Shown: positions 16,184 to 21,915 of the stretch, in pieces | Layout: every line of letters starts with the position of its first letter | How positions within the stretch are numbered: position 1 is the first letter of the stretch | Origin: JACIWG01 sp049969935 | Lineage (GTDB): Archaea; Thermoproteota; Nitrososphaeria; JACIWG01 | Assembly (NCBI GenBank): GCA_049969935.1 | Contig: JBMFNX010000026.1 | Coordinates: 1 to 21,915, forward strand | DNA length: 21,915 nucleotides | Direction of reading: 5' to 3' | Program-made: the position numbers and the translations under genes | The notes under the pieces: generated by a model | What the model saw: only the letters and a program-made list of their open reading frames with translations | Told to the model about the DNA's origin: nothing | Databases searched by the model: none

Positions 16184-16241
16184 AAGTTGTAGGCTCTTAT
16201 ATTTTTATATACCTTGGCTTTTTATATTTCTCGGTTGAAAA

Positions 16242-16655
16242 ATGAACCAGCAGGGTTCAAAAACTTTTCTTGAAAGCTGGAACGATTTAGGAAATATTCT
16301 ATTGAAAGTTGGTGATGCTTTAATAAGAATTGGAATATTTTTAGCCCTAATATACGGTGTATATCATGCAATATATGCTGGGTGGAAGATTTTAAATGGA
16401 GCGCCAGTACATATTGGTTCTGAACCAATTACCTCAATAATTAACTCAATTATAACGTTTGTTTGTCTTGCAATACTCTACAGGTTTGTTGAAAAGAAGA
16501 TTTCCAGCAAAAGTTTTAGGATAGGTGGGCTTGCAGCCCTTATAGTTGGAGCAATACTATTGGTTGTAGCATCGATTGCAGGCTTCATAATAATATTCGG
16601 CGGCTTCTTTATAATCTTGGCTGTCGAAATACGTAGGCCATCAGCATCCTTCTAG
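16242..16655 (+). CDS. small membrane protein of unknown function
   Basis: The protein is 137 aa. A hydrophilic N-terminus (MNQQGSKTFLESWNDLGNIL) is followed by about four hydrophobic segments: IRIGIFLALIYGVYHAIYAG, SIINSIITFVCLAILYRFV, GGLAALIVGAILLVVASIAG and FIIIFGGFFIILAVEI. A short basic patch, EKKISSKSF, lies between the second and third segments. I do not recognise a family. Box A-like elements lie at 16201-16212 and 16220-16230. The stop is followed by a separate promoter for the next gene, so this is probably a single-gene transcript. Confidence 0.7.
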   Translation: MNQQGSKTFLESWNDLGNILLKVGDALIRIGIFLALIYGVYHAIYAGWKILNGAPVHIGSEPITSIINSIITFVCLAILYRFVEKKISSKSFRIGGLAALIVGAILLVVASIAGFIIIFGGFFIILAVEIRRPSASF

Positions 16656-16664
16656 CAAGTAAAA

Positions 16665-16676
16665 ATTATATAAACC
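16665..16676 (+). promoter_or_regulatory. box A for the 91-aa gene / ABC operon
   Basis: ATTATATAAACC is centred 26 nt ahead of the ATG at 16696. It predicts a leaderless mRNA that may continue into the ABC transporter genes. Confidence 0.5.
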
Positions 16677-16695
16677 CCTTTTTTAAAATTGTATC

Positions 16696-16971
16696 ATGTC
16701 CTCTTTTAGACTTTTGGAAAATCGTATTCTTTTAAGAAGGATGTTGTCTGAAAGAGGTTTTAGTGTTAGGATGCACAGTTACGAATACTATGTCATTAGA
16801 GACAAGTTTGTTTCAGTAATTTTTCTTGAACCCGAATTCAATAGGGTGCTTGTTCATAAAATAAGTTGGAATCCGAAAAACTCAAGCATGGCTGTAAAAG
16901 AAATATATTCTATAATTAAGGAAATAGATCCAAGTATTGAAGTTCTTGTAGAAGAGGATAAGGAAAGTTAA
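16696..16971 (+). CDS. small unknown protein ahead of the ABC exporter
   Basis: This soluble protein of 91 aa has a basic N-terminal helix (FRLLENRILLRRMLSERGF), then beta-strand-like segments SVRMHSYEYYVI, FVSVIFLEPEF and RVLVHKISW, then a helix MAVKEIYSIIKEID, ending in an acidic tail EVLVEEDKES. The pattern suggests a small alpha/beta domain. I recognise no family and see no metal or nucleotide motif. The gene is 38 bp upstream of the ABC ATPase and preceded by a good box A, so it is probably the first gene of that transcript. That position would suit an accessory or regulatory role, which is inference only. Confidence 0.6.
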   Translation: MSSFRLLENRILLRRMLSERGFSVRMHSYEYYVIRDKFVSVIFLEPEFNRVLVHKISWNPKNSSMAVKEIYSIIKEIDPSIEVLVEEDKES

Positions 16972-17009
16972 TCTATTCTTTAAACTTACGTATATGGTGG
17001 AAAGGAGCC

Positions 17010-17846
17010 ATGTCTGATGAAATTTTTAGTGAATATGATCCTCTACATGCAGCCCTGTATGTTTATGATGTTTGGAAAGCTTATGATGGTGTTCCAGCAT
17101 TAAGTGGTTTATCACTTTATGTTAGAAAAGATGAAATTTTAGGTCTTATTGGACCTAATGGTTCAGGTAAGACTACGACTATAAAAATTATTCTTGGTCT
17201 AATTAAAAAGGACAGGGGTGTAGTCAATGTTCTCGGATACGATATAGATAAAAATCCTATCGAATATAAGCAGTTCATAGGATATGTTCCTGAAGCTGCA
17301 ACATTACCGGAATATTTGACCGCCTACGAGTTCCTTTACTATGTTGGTCGAATAAGAGGTGTTCCAGAAAAAATTTTGAAAGATAGGATTGAATATCTAC
17401 TTAAAATGTTCCATTTAGAGGACAAGAAGAGGGAACTGCTTATTTCCCTTTCTAAGGGAATGAAGCAAAAGCTGGCTTTCTCATCATCACTTATTTGTGA
17501 GCCTAAGCTGCTTTTGCTTGATGAACCCTTTATAGGAGTGGATCCTGAAGGCCAATATGAAATCAAATCTTTTCTCAAAAGACTTTCAGGAGAAGGCTGT
17601 TCTATTTTACTCTCAACACATTTGCTCGATTTTGCTGAAAGGTTCTGTGATAGGGTTGCCATAATAAGTAGGGGTAAAAATGTGGCTACAGGCGACCTAG
17701 AACATCTCAAACAACGTGTAAGCCGAGAGAAGAATACTACACTTGAACAAATATTTTTAACTCTTACAAAGGAGCGTGAAATGGAGTCAGTAAATGATGA
17801 AAGGACTGTCGGACGAAAGGGTTTCTTTAAACTTTTTAAAAGGTAG
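17010..17846 (+). CDS. ABC-2 type exporter ATP-binding protein
   Basis: This 278-residue nucleotide-binding subunit drives transport by the permease encoded immediately downstream. It has Walker A GPNGSGKTT (residues 48-56), a Q-loop region IGYVPEAATLPEYLTAYEF, signature LSKGMKQ (147-153), Walker B LLLLDEPFIGVDPEG (167-181) and the switch His204 in LLSTHLLDFAE. The sequence order and the GYVPE/LT-x2-E pattern fit the drug/Na+/multicopy exporter group (CcmA/NatA-like). The C-terminus has a charged extension of about 30 residues ending in KGFFKLFKR. A strong Shine-Dalgarno, GGTGGAAAGGAG (16994-17005), precedes the ATG, in contrast with the leaderless genes nearby, so it is expected to be internal to a transcript. 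The substrate is unknown. Confidence 0.93.
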   Translation: MSDEIFSEYDPLHAALYVYDVWKAYDGVPALSGLSLYVRKDEILGLIGPNGSGKTTTIKIILGLIKKDRGVVNVLGYDIDKNPIEYKQFIGYVPEAATLPEYLTAYEFLYYVGRIRGVPEKILKDRIEYLLKMFHLEDKKRELLISLSKGMKQKLAFSSSLICEPKLLLLDEPFIGVDPEGQYEIKSFLKRLSGEGCSILLSTHLLDFAERFCDRVAIISRGKNVATGDLEHLKQRVSREKNTTLEQIFLTLTKEREMESVNDERTVGRKGFFKLFKR

Positions 17847-17852
17847 AAGTTT

Positions 17853-19364
17853 TTGGCCGTTAAAGAAATCTATCTTTTAAGAGTTAAGACAACTTTTGGT
17901 CCTATTAGAAAGTATAAATCGAACATTATAATAATTTTGGCCCTTCCATTTATCGGCCTAGGTCTTGTTCCAATAATCTATACAGAAGGTTCTTTTTATG
18001 AAAGATTGATTACGGGTCTCCTACTACAATATCCAATAATCTTAGTCTTTCCAATGCTTTTTCTTTCATCAGTTTTTGTAAGTAAAATGAATGTGGCTGA
18101 ATACGAGTATGAGTTTATTCTTTCCTCAAACGTCCGACCATCTGATTTTCTTTTAGCAAAGACCCTATATGATTTAACTATTGTGTTATTCCTATTTTTT
18201 CTACCCCTAATTATACCATCTATAATTTCTATAGTATTGATGAAGGCACTTTTTGCTTTTCTATTTTCTTCACTTCTTGTGATACTTACAATTTCAATAA
18301 TCTTAGAAAATAGTTTCAAGACTTTAATATTATTTTATAACAAAAATCTAGTTAGATTTTCGCTTATAACAATGATACTAGTTTTTTCTTTTCCATTATT
18401 TTACAATCTCTGTCCTAACTATTTTCCCTTTTGGCTTAACTATATTTCACCTGTAGGCTGTCTCCAAGCCATTTTAAAGGGAAGCACAATATTAATTCCA
18501 ATTATTTCACTATCTATTTGGTTAACCATTTCCCTTATCTTATTGATTAAGGCTTCAAGTCTAAACTTTATACCCTACGTGCAGGTTGTTCCACAGCGTA
18601 CAATGTTTGACATAAGCCTCTCTTCTCAAGTGAGGAGACAGAAGTATGTTCTGAGTAAGGTTGGAATATTATCTATACCATTGGAGCTTTCTCCAGCTCC
18701 AAAAAATAGGACCATATTTTTTGTGAAAGAATCTATTACAAGAATGTTTAGGTTCGGGGACCTTTACACACTTATTTTGGTCACATTCTTTCTCTATCTA
18801 CCATATTTTTTTCTACAATCCCAGTATTCTGGATTCAGTAGCCTATATTATCTTAACATGTCTCCAGCATATTTCATAATAATATTTTATCCAATGATAT
18901 TTTCACAACTGTGGTTCACTGAATTCAGTGAATGCATATGGTTGGTTAAAATATATTCTAGAGAATTTTTATCGTTTTCAACAGGGTTCTTTATATGGCA
19001 ACTTTCTATAACCCTTCCAATCCTCCTTATTATAAACATATTAGAATATATTATTCTTAGATTATCTAATTTAATCGCCTCCTTAATGTTTTCAATACCT
19101 ACTTTGGTCGTTAACTCTGCCTTTAGTGTCTTCTACTCATTTTGGCTTCTTAAGAGAAAGGCTTTTACTCCTCACATGTTCCTTTTAGGTATAATATTCT
19201 ACATCCTCTTATCTACACCAATATTTTCACTCTTTATTATTAAAGAACTTTTCACATCATCTATTGACCACATTTTAATTACCATCCCAATATTATATAC
19301 TTTAATTTTGTCAACAATCTTTATCTATAAGGCTTCAAAACTTTTTGAAGAAATAGAAGTTTAA
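17853..19364 (+). CDS. ABC exporter membrane subunit (large, two membrane halves)
   Basis: This hydrophobic protein of 503 aa begins at a TTG (17853), 6 bp after the ATPase stop, and is almost certainly translated with it. There are two groups of about six predicted membrane segments. The first spans roughly residues 24-230 (for example IIIILALPFIGLGLVPIIY and IVLFLFFLPLIIPSIISIVL). A soluble linker of about 70 residues follows, with VVPQRTMFDISLSSQVRRQK and PAPKNRTIFFVKES. The second group spans about 300-495. The layout suggests an internally duplicated or fused permease, so one polypeptide may equal a permease dimer. No conserved family motif tells the substrate. The TTG start keeps MAVKEIYLLRVKTTFG; no ATG is near. 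Confidence 0.82.
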   Translation: MAVKEIYLLRVKTTFGPIRKYKSNIIIILALPFIGLGLVPIIYTEGSFYERLITGLLLQYPIILVFPMLFLSSVFVSKMNVAEYEYEFILSSNVRPSDFLLAKTLYDLTIVLFLFFLPLIIPSIISIVLMKALFAFLFSSLLVILTISIILENSFKTLILFYNKNLVRFSLITMILVFSFPLFYNLCPNYFPFWLNYISPVGCLQAILKGSTILIPIISLSIWLTISLILLIKASSLNFIPYVQVVPQRTMFDISLSSQVRRQKYVLSKVGILSIPLELSPAPKNRTIFFVKESITRMFRFGDLYTLILVTFFLYLPYFFLQSQYSGFSSLYYLNMSPAYFIIIFYPMIFSQLWFTEFSECIWLVKIYSREFLSFSTGFFIWQLSITLPILLIINILEYIILRLSNLIASLMFSIPTLVVNSAFSVFYSFWLLKRKAFTPHMFLLGIIFYILLSTPIFSLFIIKELFTSSIDHILITIPILYTLILSTIFIYKASKLFEEIEV

Positions 19365-19382
19365 CAATTAATTTGACAGGCT

Positions 19383-20549
19383 TTAATGTAAGTTAAGGAA
19401 CCTTTTCATTCTTAAAATCGCTTCTTCAATCTTTTCTCTTGATGTTGCATAAGAAATTCTAAAATATTTCTCATACCCTTTTCCAAACCCGGCTCCAGGT
19501 GTCGTGTTCACCGCAGCCTTTTCAAGCAAGTGTTCTGAAAATTTTTCTGGTTCACTATAAACATCTTCTGCGTTAGGGAAGAAGTAGAAGGCTCCATTCG
19601 CTTTTTGAACCTTAAACCCCATCTCCTTTAGTCCCCTGTAAACGATGTCTCTTCTAAACTTGAACTCTTTAACCATCTCCTCAACATACTTTTCGCACTC
19701 GTTTAACGCTGTCACGGCAGCCTTCTGTATGAATGTGGGGGGATGTGTTGCCGTCTGCTGTTGAACTTTCAAAATTTCTTTGATAATATTTTTTGGCCCA
19801 TATATATAGCCAAGTCTCCATCCAGTCATCGAATATGCCTTGCTAAAGCCATTCACTGTAATAGTTCTATCCCTCATCCCACTTATTTTGGAAAAGGGAA
19901 TAAATTCTCCATCATAGACCAGCCTACAGTATATTTCATCCGAAATAACCAGAAGATTTCGTCTTTCAACAACATCCGCTAACCTCTCTAAATCTCCCCT
20001 ATCATATAATACACCTGTAGGATTATTTGGATAGTTCAAGAGCAAAGCCTTCGATTTCTCGGTAATCACACTATCTATATTATCAGGAAGTAGTTCAAAA
20101 TTTTCTCCCGTCCTAACTTCGACAGGATTTCCTCCTGCAAATTTTGTAATATCAAAATAGCTTGGCCAAGCCGGTGTAGGAATGATCACCTCATCACCTT
20201 CATCTAATATTGCGGTTAAAGCATAAAAGACACCCATCTTCGCCCCAGGTGTGATTATGATCTCGTTTGAAAGATATTCTATCCCATAAAGTCTTCTTAA
20301 ATTATCTGATATCGCCTCCCTAAGCTCAATCAATCCTTGGCTTTGAGAATATTTTGTTAACCCATCATTTAAAGCCCTATATGCTGCCTCAATTATAGGC
20401 TTCGGTGTAGGAAAGTCTGGTTCACCAACGTCAAGACTTATAACATCAACACCCTTCGCCCTCAATTCTCTAGCCTTCTCAGCTGCCTTCAAGGTTGCGG
20501 ATTCACTGATCCTTGACAGCCTTTTAGGTGGTGTGTACACATTCATCAT
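19383..20549 (-). CDS. class I PLP-dependent aminotransferase (aspartate aminotransferase-like)
   Basis: This 388-residue cytoplasmic enzyme is of fold type I. The start gives RLSRISESATLKAAEKARELR and then ISLDVGEPDFPTP, the standard substrate-binding opening of the archaeal/thermophilic AspAT group. Other landmarks are YSQSQGLIELREAI, ITPGAKMGVF, NYPNNPTGVLYD (Asn for PLP), VISDEIYCRLVYDG (Asp-x-x-Tyr), SKAYSMTGWRLGYI with the PLP Lys237, and the substrate-carboxylate Arg in YFRISYATS. It probably interconverts aspartate and oxaloacetate, or handles a broader set of amino acids; related enzymes include prephenate and aromatic aminotransferases. The start is ATG 20549, with box A 27 nt upstream. 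It converges with the ABC permease gene, with 18 bp between ends. Confidence 0.92.
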   Translation of the reverse strand: MMNVYTPPKRLSRISESATLKAAEKARELRAKGVDVISLDVGEPDFPTPKPIIEAAYRALNDGLTKYSQSQGLIELREAISDNLRRLYGIEYLSNEIIITPGAKMGVFYALTAILDEGDEVIIPTPAWPSYFDITKFAGGNPVEVRTGENFELLPDNIDSVITEKSKALLLNYPNNPTGVLYDRGDLERLADVVERRNLLVISDEIYCRLVYDGEFIPFSKISGMRDRTITVNGFSKAYSMTGWRLGYIYGPKNIIKEILKVQQQTATHPPTFIQKAAVTALNECEKYVEEMVKEFKFRRDIVYRGLKEMGFKVQKANGAFYFFPNAEDVYSEPEKFSEHLLEKAAVNTTPGAGFGKGYEKYFRISYATSREKIEEAILRMKRFLNLH

Positions 20550-20570
20550 GGAATTCTGATAATAGGTAAG

Positions 20571-20580
20571 TGGTTTTTAA
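20571..20580 (-). promoter_or_regulatory. box A for the aminotransferase gene
   Basis: On the minus strand TTAAAAACCA is centred about 27 nt ahead of the ATG at 20549. This fits a leaderless transcript. Confidence 0.45.
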
Positions 20581-20612
20581 ACATTTTTACATTCTCAAAT
20601 TTTTATAGAGAA

Positions 20613-20621
20613 CTTAAATAT
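20613..20621 (+). promoter_or_regulatory. box A for the phosphodiesterase gene
   Basis: CTTAAATAT is centred 27 nt ahead of the ATG at 20644. No Shine-Dalgarno sequence precedes the ATG, so the mRNA is predicted to be leaderless. Confidence 0.45.
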
Positions 20622-20643
20622 CTCTAATATTATCTTATATTAG

Positions 20644-21132
20644 ATGCCCACTAAGGTTCTAATTATTTCTGATACACATTGCGAGTCTATGGCACAGCTT
20701 CCTCAAAAAATTGTTGATGAAATAAAAAACGTTGACGCTATTGTACATGCTGGAGACTACACTCATATCAAATTAGTCGAGGAACTTGCTGAAATTAAAA
20801 CCTTTTACGGCGTCTACGGTAATATGGACAGTTATGAAATAAAAAATAGGCTTCCAGAAAAGCTTGTAATAAATTTAGATGGTTTTAAAATAGGTGTCAC
20901 ACATCCACCGGAAGGCGGTCCCCCATATAATATAAAAAGGAGAGTTAAAAACATTATAAAAGAAAAGACTGACGTAATAATCTTCGGCCACACACATAAG
21001 CCAGAAATATCTGAATACGAAAACATTCTGTACCTAAATCCTGGATCTGCAAAACCAAGTATCTTCCATCCACAAACCTTCATACTCTTAAACATTTCAG
21101 ACAAGCTTCAGCCAAAAATTGTAAAAATTTAA
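20644..21132 (+). CDS. MJ0936/YfcE-type metal-dependent phosphodiesterase
   Basis: This 162-residue calcineurin-like phosphoesterase has all the metal ligands. They are ISDTHCES (D10, H12), VHAGDYT (D38), VYGNMDS (N60, with D62), GVTHPPEG (H87) and IIFGHTHKPE (H116, H118), followed by LNPGSAKPS. Short single-domain enzymes of this family (MJ0936, YfcE) hydrolyse artificial phosphodiesters or cyclic nucleotides with Mn2+/Ni2+; the natural substrate is not settled. The length and order are standard. It starts at a leaderless ATG. Its 3' end runs directly into the A/T-rich promoter of the queT-like gene. Confidence 0.92.
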   Translation: MPTKVLIISDTHCESMAQLPQKIVDEIKNVDAIVHAGDYTHIKLVEELAEIKTFYGVYGNMDSYEIKNRLPEKLVINLDGFKIGVTHPPEGGPPYNIKRRVKNIIKEKTDVIIFGHTHKPEISEYENILYLNPGSAKPSIFHPQTFILLNISDKLQPKIVKI

Positions 21133-21135
21133 ATA
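21128..21135 (+). promoter_or_regulatory. box A for the queT-like gene
   Basis: TTTAAATA overlaps the end of the phosphodiesterase frame. Its centre is about 25-27 nt before 21157-21159, so transcription should begin just before the hairpin that opens at 21160. A weaker TATTTAATTTAA at 21137-21148 is an alternative. Confidence 0.4.
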
Positions 21136-21159
21136 CTATTTAATTTAATCGAATGCATT

Positions 21160-21212
21160 CGCGGGTGGTGGTCCTCCCACTGTTCCGCGTAATAAACCCC
21201 GGTTGGGAGGTG
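21160..21212 (+). promoter_or_regulatory. candidate preQ1-class-like riboswitch (H-type pseudoknot leader)
   Basis: The stem CGCGG (21160-21164) pairs with CCGCG (21185-21189). The enclosed loop contains CCTCCCA (21173-21179), a perfect 7-nt complement of TGGGAGG (21204-21210), which is the Shine-Dalgarno region of the next gene. An A-rich AATAAA linker (21191-21196) lies between. This is an H-type pseudoknot that would hide the ribosome binding site. An alternative inner stem, GTGG (21165-21168) with CCAC (21177-21180), competes with the loop-SD pairing and could free the site. Bacterial preQ1 riboswitches use this topology and often control queT. That the ligand is preQ0/preQ1 is inference. 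Confidence 0.5.
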
Positions 21213-21220
21213 TATAAAAT

Positions 21221-21742
21221 ATTGGAAAAGATAGAAAAAATCTAGGGTATTCGGAAAGAAAGACTTTCACATTATCAATCTTAATTGCAGCACTATATGC
21301 AGCATTAACGATAATGCTTGGCCCACTAAGTTTTTCAGCAATACTTCAAATCAGATTATCTGATTCCCTTATCCCACTAGGCTACAATAGGCGTGTAGGT
21401 AAAGCGGCAATATTTGGCACAAGCTTGGGTGCGCTTGTTTCAAACATTTTTTCCTTCTACGGCTTCTACGATTTACTTATTGGATCAGTGGCCAACTTCT
21501 TTGCAAGCCTTATTCCATATCTACTTAGATCATATGAAGGGTTTATTGCAAAAATTGTTGCAACAACTCTCTCATGTGCTACTGTTATATTTTTTGTAGG
21601 ATTCATACTCTTCAATCAAATACTCGGTATCCCATTAGAATCTTCTATAGCAAGCATAGCCTTTGGATCAACTATTTCAATAGTCTTACTAGGTACACTG
21701 CTACTGTTTACGCTAGAAAGGGTGTTCTCAGATAATATGTGA
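21221..21742 (+). CDS. queT: QueT-type 7-deazapurine (preQ0/preQ1) transporter
   Basis: This membrane protein is similar to QueT, the S-component of ECF-type vitamin transporters proposed to import queuosine or archaeosine precursors. The family core is LIAALYAALTIMLGPLSF, then AILQIRLSDSLIPLGYN, GTSLGALVSNIFSFYGFYD and GSVANFFASLIPYLLRS. There are about five to six hydrophobic segments. The first ATG in frame (21314) lies inside the first membrane segment, so it cannot be the true start. The frame is open back to a stop at 21215-21217, with no ATG, GTG or TTG; an ATT at 21221 sits 8 nt after the strong GGAGGTG (21206-21212). From there the protein is 173 aa, the expected length. A one-base indel in the A-run at 21234-21240 would instead join the TTG at 21223. 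No ECF energising module is in the window. Confidence 0.75.
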   Translation: MGKDRKNLGYSERKTFTLSILIAALYAALTIMLGPLSFSAILQIRLSDSLIPLGYNRRVGKAAIFGTSLGALVSNIFSFYGFYDLLIGSVANFFASLIPYLLRSYEGFIAKIVATTLSCATVIFFVGFILFNQILGIPLESSIASIAFGSTISIVLLGTLLLFTLERVFSDNM

Positions 21743-21771
21743 CAGAGACTAGGAGATCACGAAAAATTTTT

Positions 21772-21874
21772 GCCCCTCAGGCATTACTTCTTCACGCTTG
21801 TATCTTATTTCATACGCTTTAGCAAATGAAGGGGCTTAGGGAAACAAAGAAACCCCACACTCTTTAGAGGTGGG
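21772..21874. repeat. palindromic stretch, possible IS200/IS605-type element end
   Basis: Downstream of queT there is no gene to the window edge (21743-21915). An outer inverted repeat, GCCCCT (21772-21777) and AGGGGC (21830-21835), is followed by a tight hairpin. In that hairpin CCCAC-A-CTC (21854-21862) pairs with GAG-GTGGG (21867-21874) around a TTTA loop. Small hairpins of this kind, next to GGGATGAA-like sequence, occur at the ends of archaeal IS200/IS605 elements and of the associated omega RNAs. A transcription terminator for queT is another reading. A short minus-strand frame at 21749-21835 (KAYEIRYKREEVMPEGQKFF) has coding-like residues but is closed by a stop upstream. Confidence 0.3.
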
Positions 21875-21915
21875 ATGAATTTGTGTCCCCAATGCTTAAA
21901 TGTATGTCAAATGCA

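Noticed and set aside
21314..21742. queT starting at the ATG at 21314
   Set aside because: This would cut off most of the conserved first membrane segment (ILIAALYAALTI); the open frame and Shine-Dalgarno point to a start near 21221.
21772..21874. A CRISPR repeat at the right edge
   Set aside because: Only one copy of the hairpin is present, with no second repeat at a regular spacing in the visible sequence.
1..21915. tRNA and rRNA genes
   Set aside because: No cloverleaf with TTCGA-type arms or rRNA-like conserved blocks was seen by eye on either strand; intron-containing tRNAs cannot be excluded without a covariance search.

Overview
This is an AT-rich archaeal window, most likely from a thermophilic member of the Thermoproteota side of the Archaea. 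The evidence is an archaeal-type TyrRS, an archaeal/eukaryotic-type GlyRS, the RNA polymerase subunit RpoP, an OGG1-type glycosylase, and the archaeal families DUF99, DUF1614 and DUF5679. A/T-rich box A elements also sit 26-27 nt ahead of many start codons, as in leaderless archaeal genes. I cannot assign a genus or order.

Layout, left to right. Positions 1-82 hold a possible N-terminal fragment of a minus-strand gene. Positions 177-4265 are a plus-strand information-processing block: tyrS, a DegT-type aminotransferase, rpoP (54 aa) and glyS. Positions 4273-8010 encode a very large secreted subtilisin-like protease on the minus strand, convergent with glyS. Positions 8011-9603 are a decay zone: a probable TnpB-like remnant with strong hairpins, a small TPR-like gene, and a dead AbrB/PIN (VapBC-type) toxin-antitoxin pair carrying several frameshifts and a stop. 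Positions 9604-14616 hold a DUF1614 membrane protein divergent from an HPr-kinase-like P-loop protein, gamma-glutamyltranspeptidase, a DUF5679 zinc ribbon, DUF99 and an Ogg-type glycosylase; the last two overlap tail to tail. Positions 14687-19364 hold an ion-transporter-superfamily permease, two small unknown genes, and a two-gene ABC-2 type exporter. Positions 19383-21742 hold a class I aminotransferase, an MJ0936/YfcE-type phosphodiesterase and a QueT-type preQ0/preQ1 (7-deazapurine) transporter. The window ends in a palindromic stretch that may be the edge of an IS200/IS605-type element.

The most interesting signal is the leader of the queT-like gene (about 21157-21220). A GC-rich hairpin begins near the predicted transcription start. 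Its loop carries a 7-nt perfect complement of the Shine-Dalgarno sequence, and an A-rich linker lies between the two. This is the H-type pseudoknot layout of bacterial preQ1 riboswitches, placed ahead of the gene family those riboswitches often control, but here in an archaeon. The same gene has no ATG, GTG or TTG start in frame at its expected N-terminus; an ATT lies at the right distance from the Shine-Dalgarno sequence.
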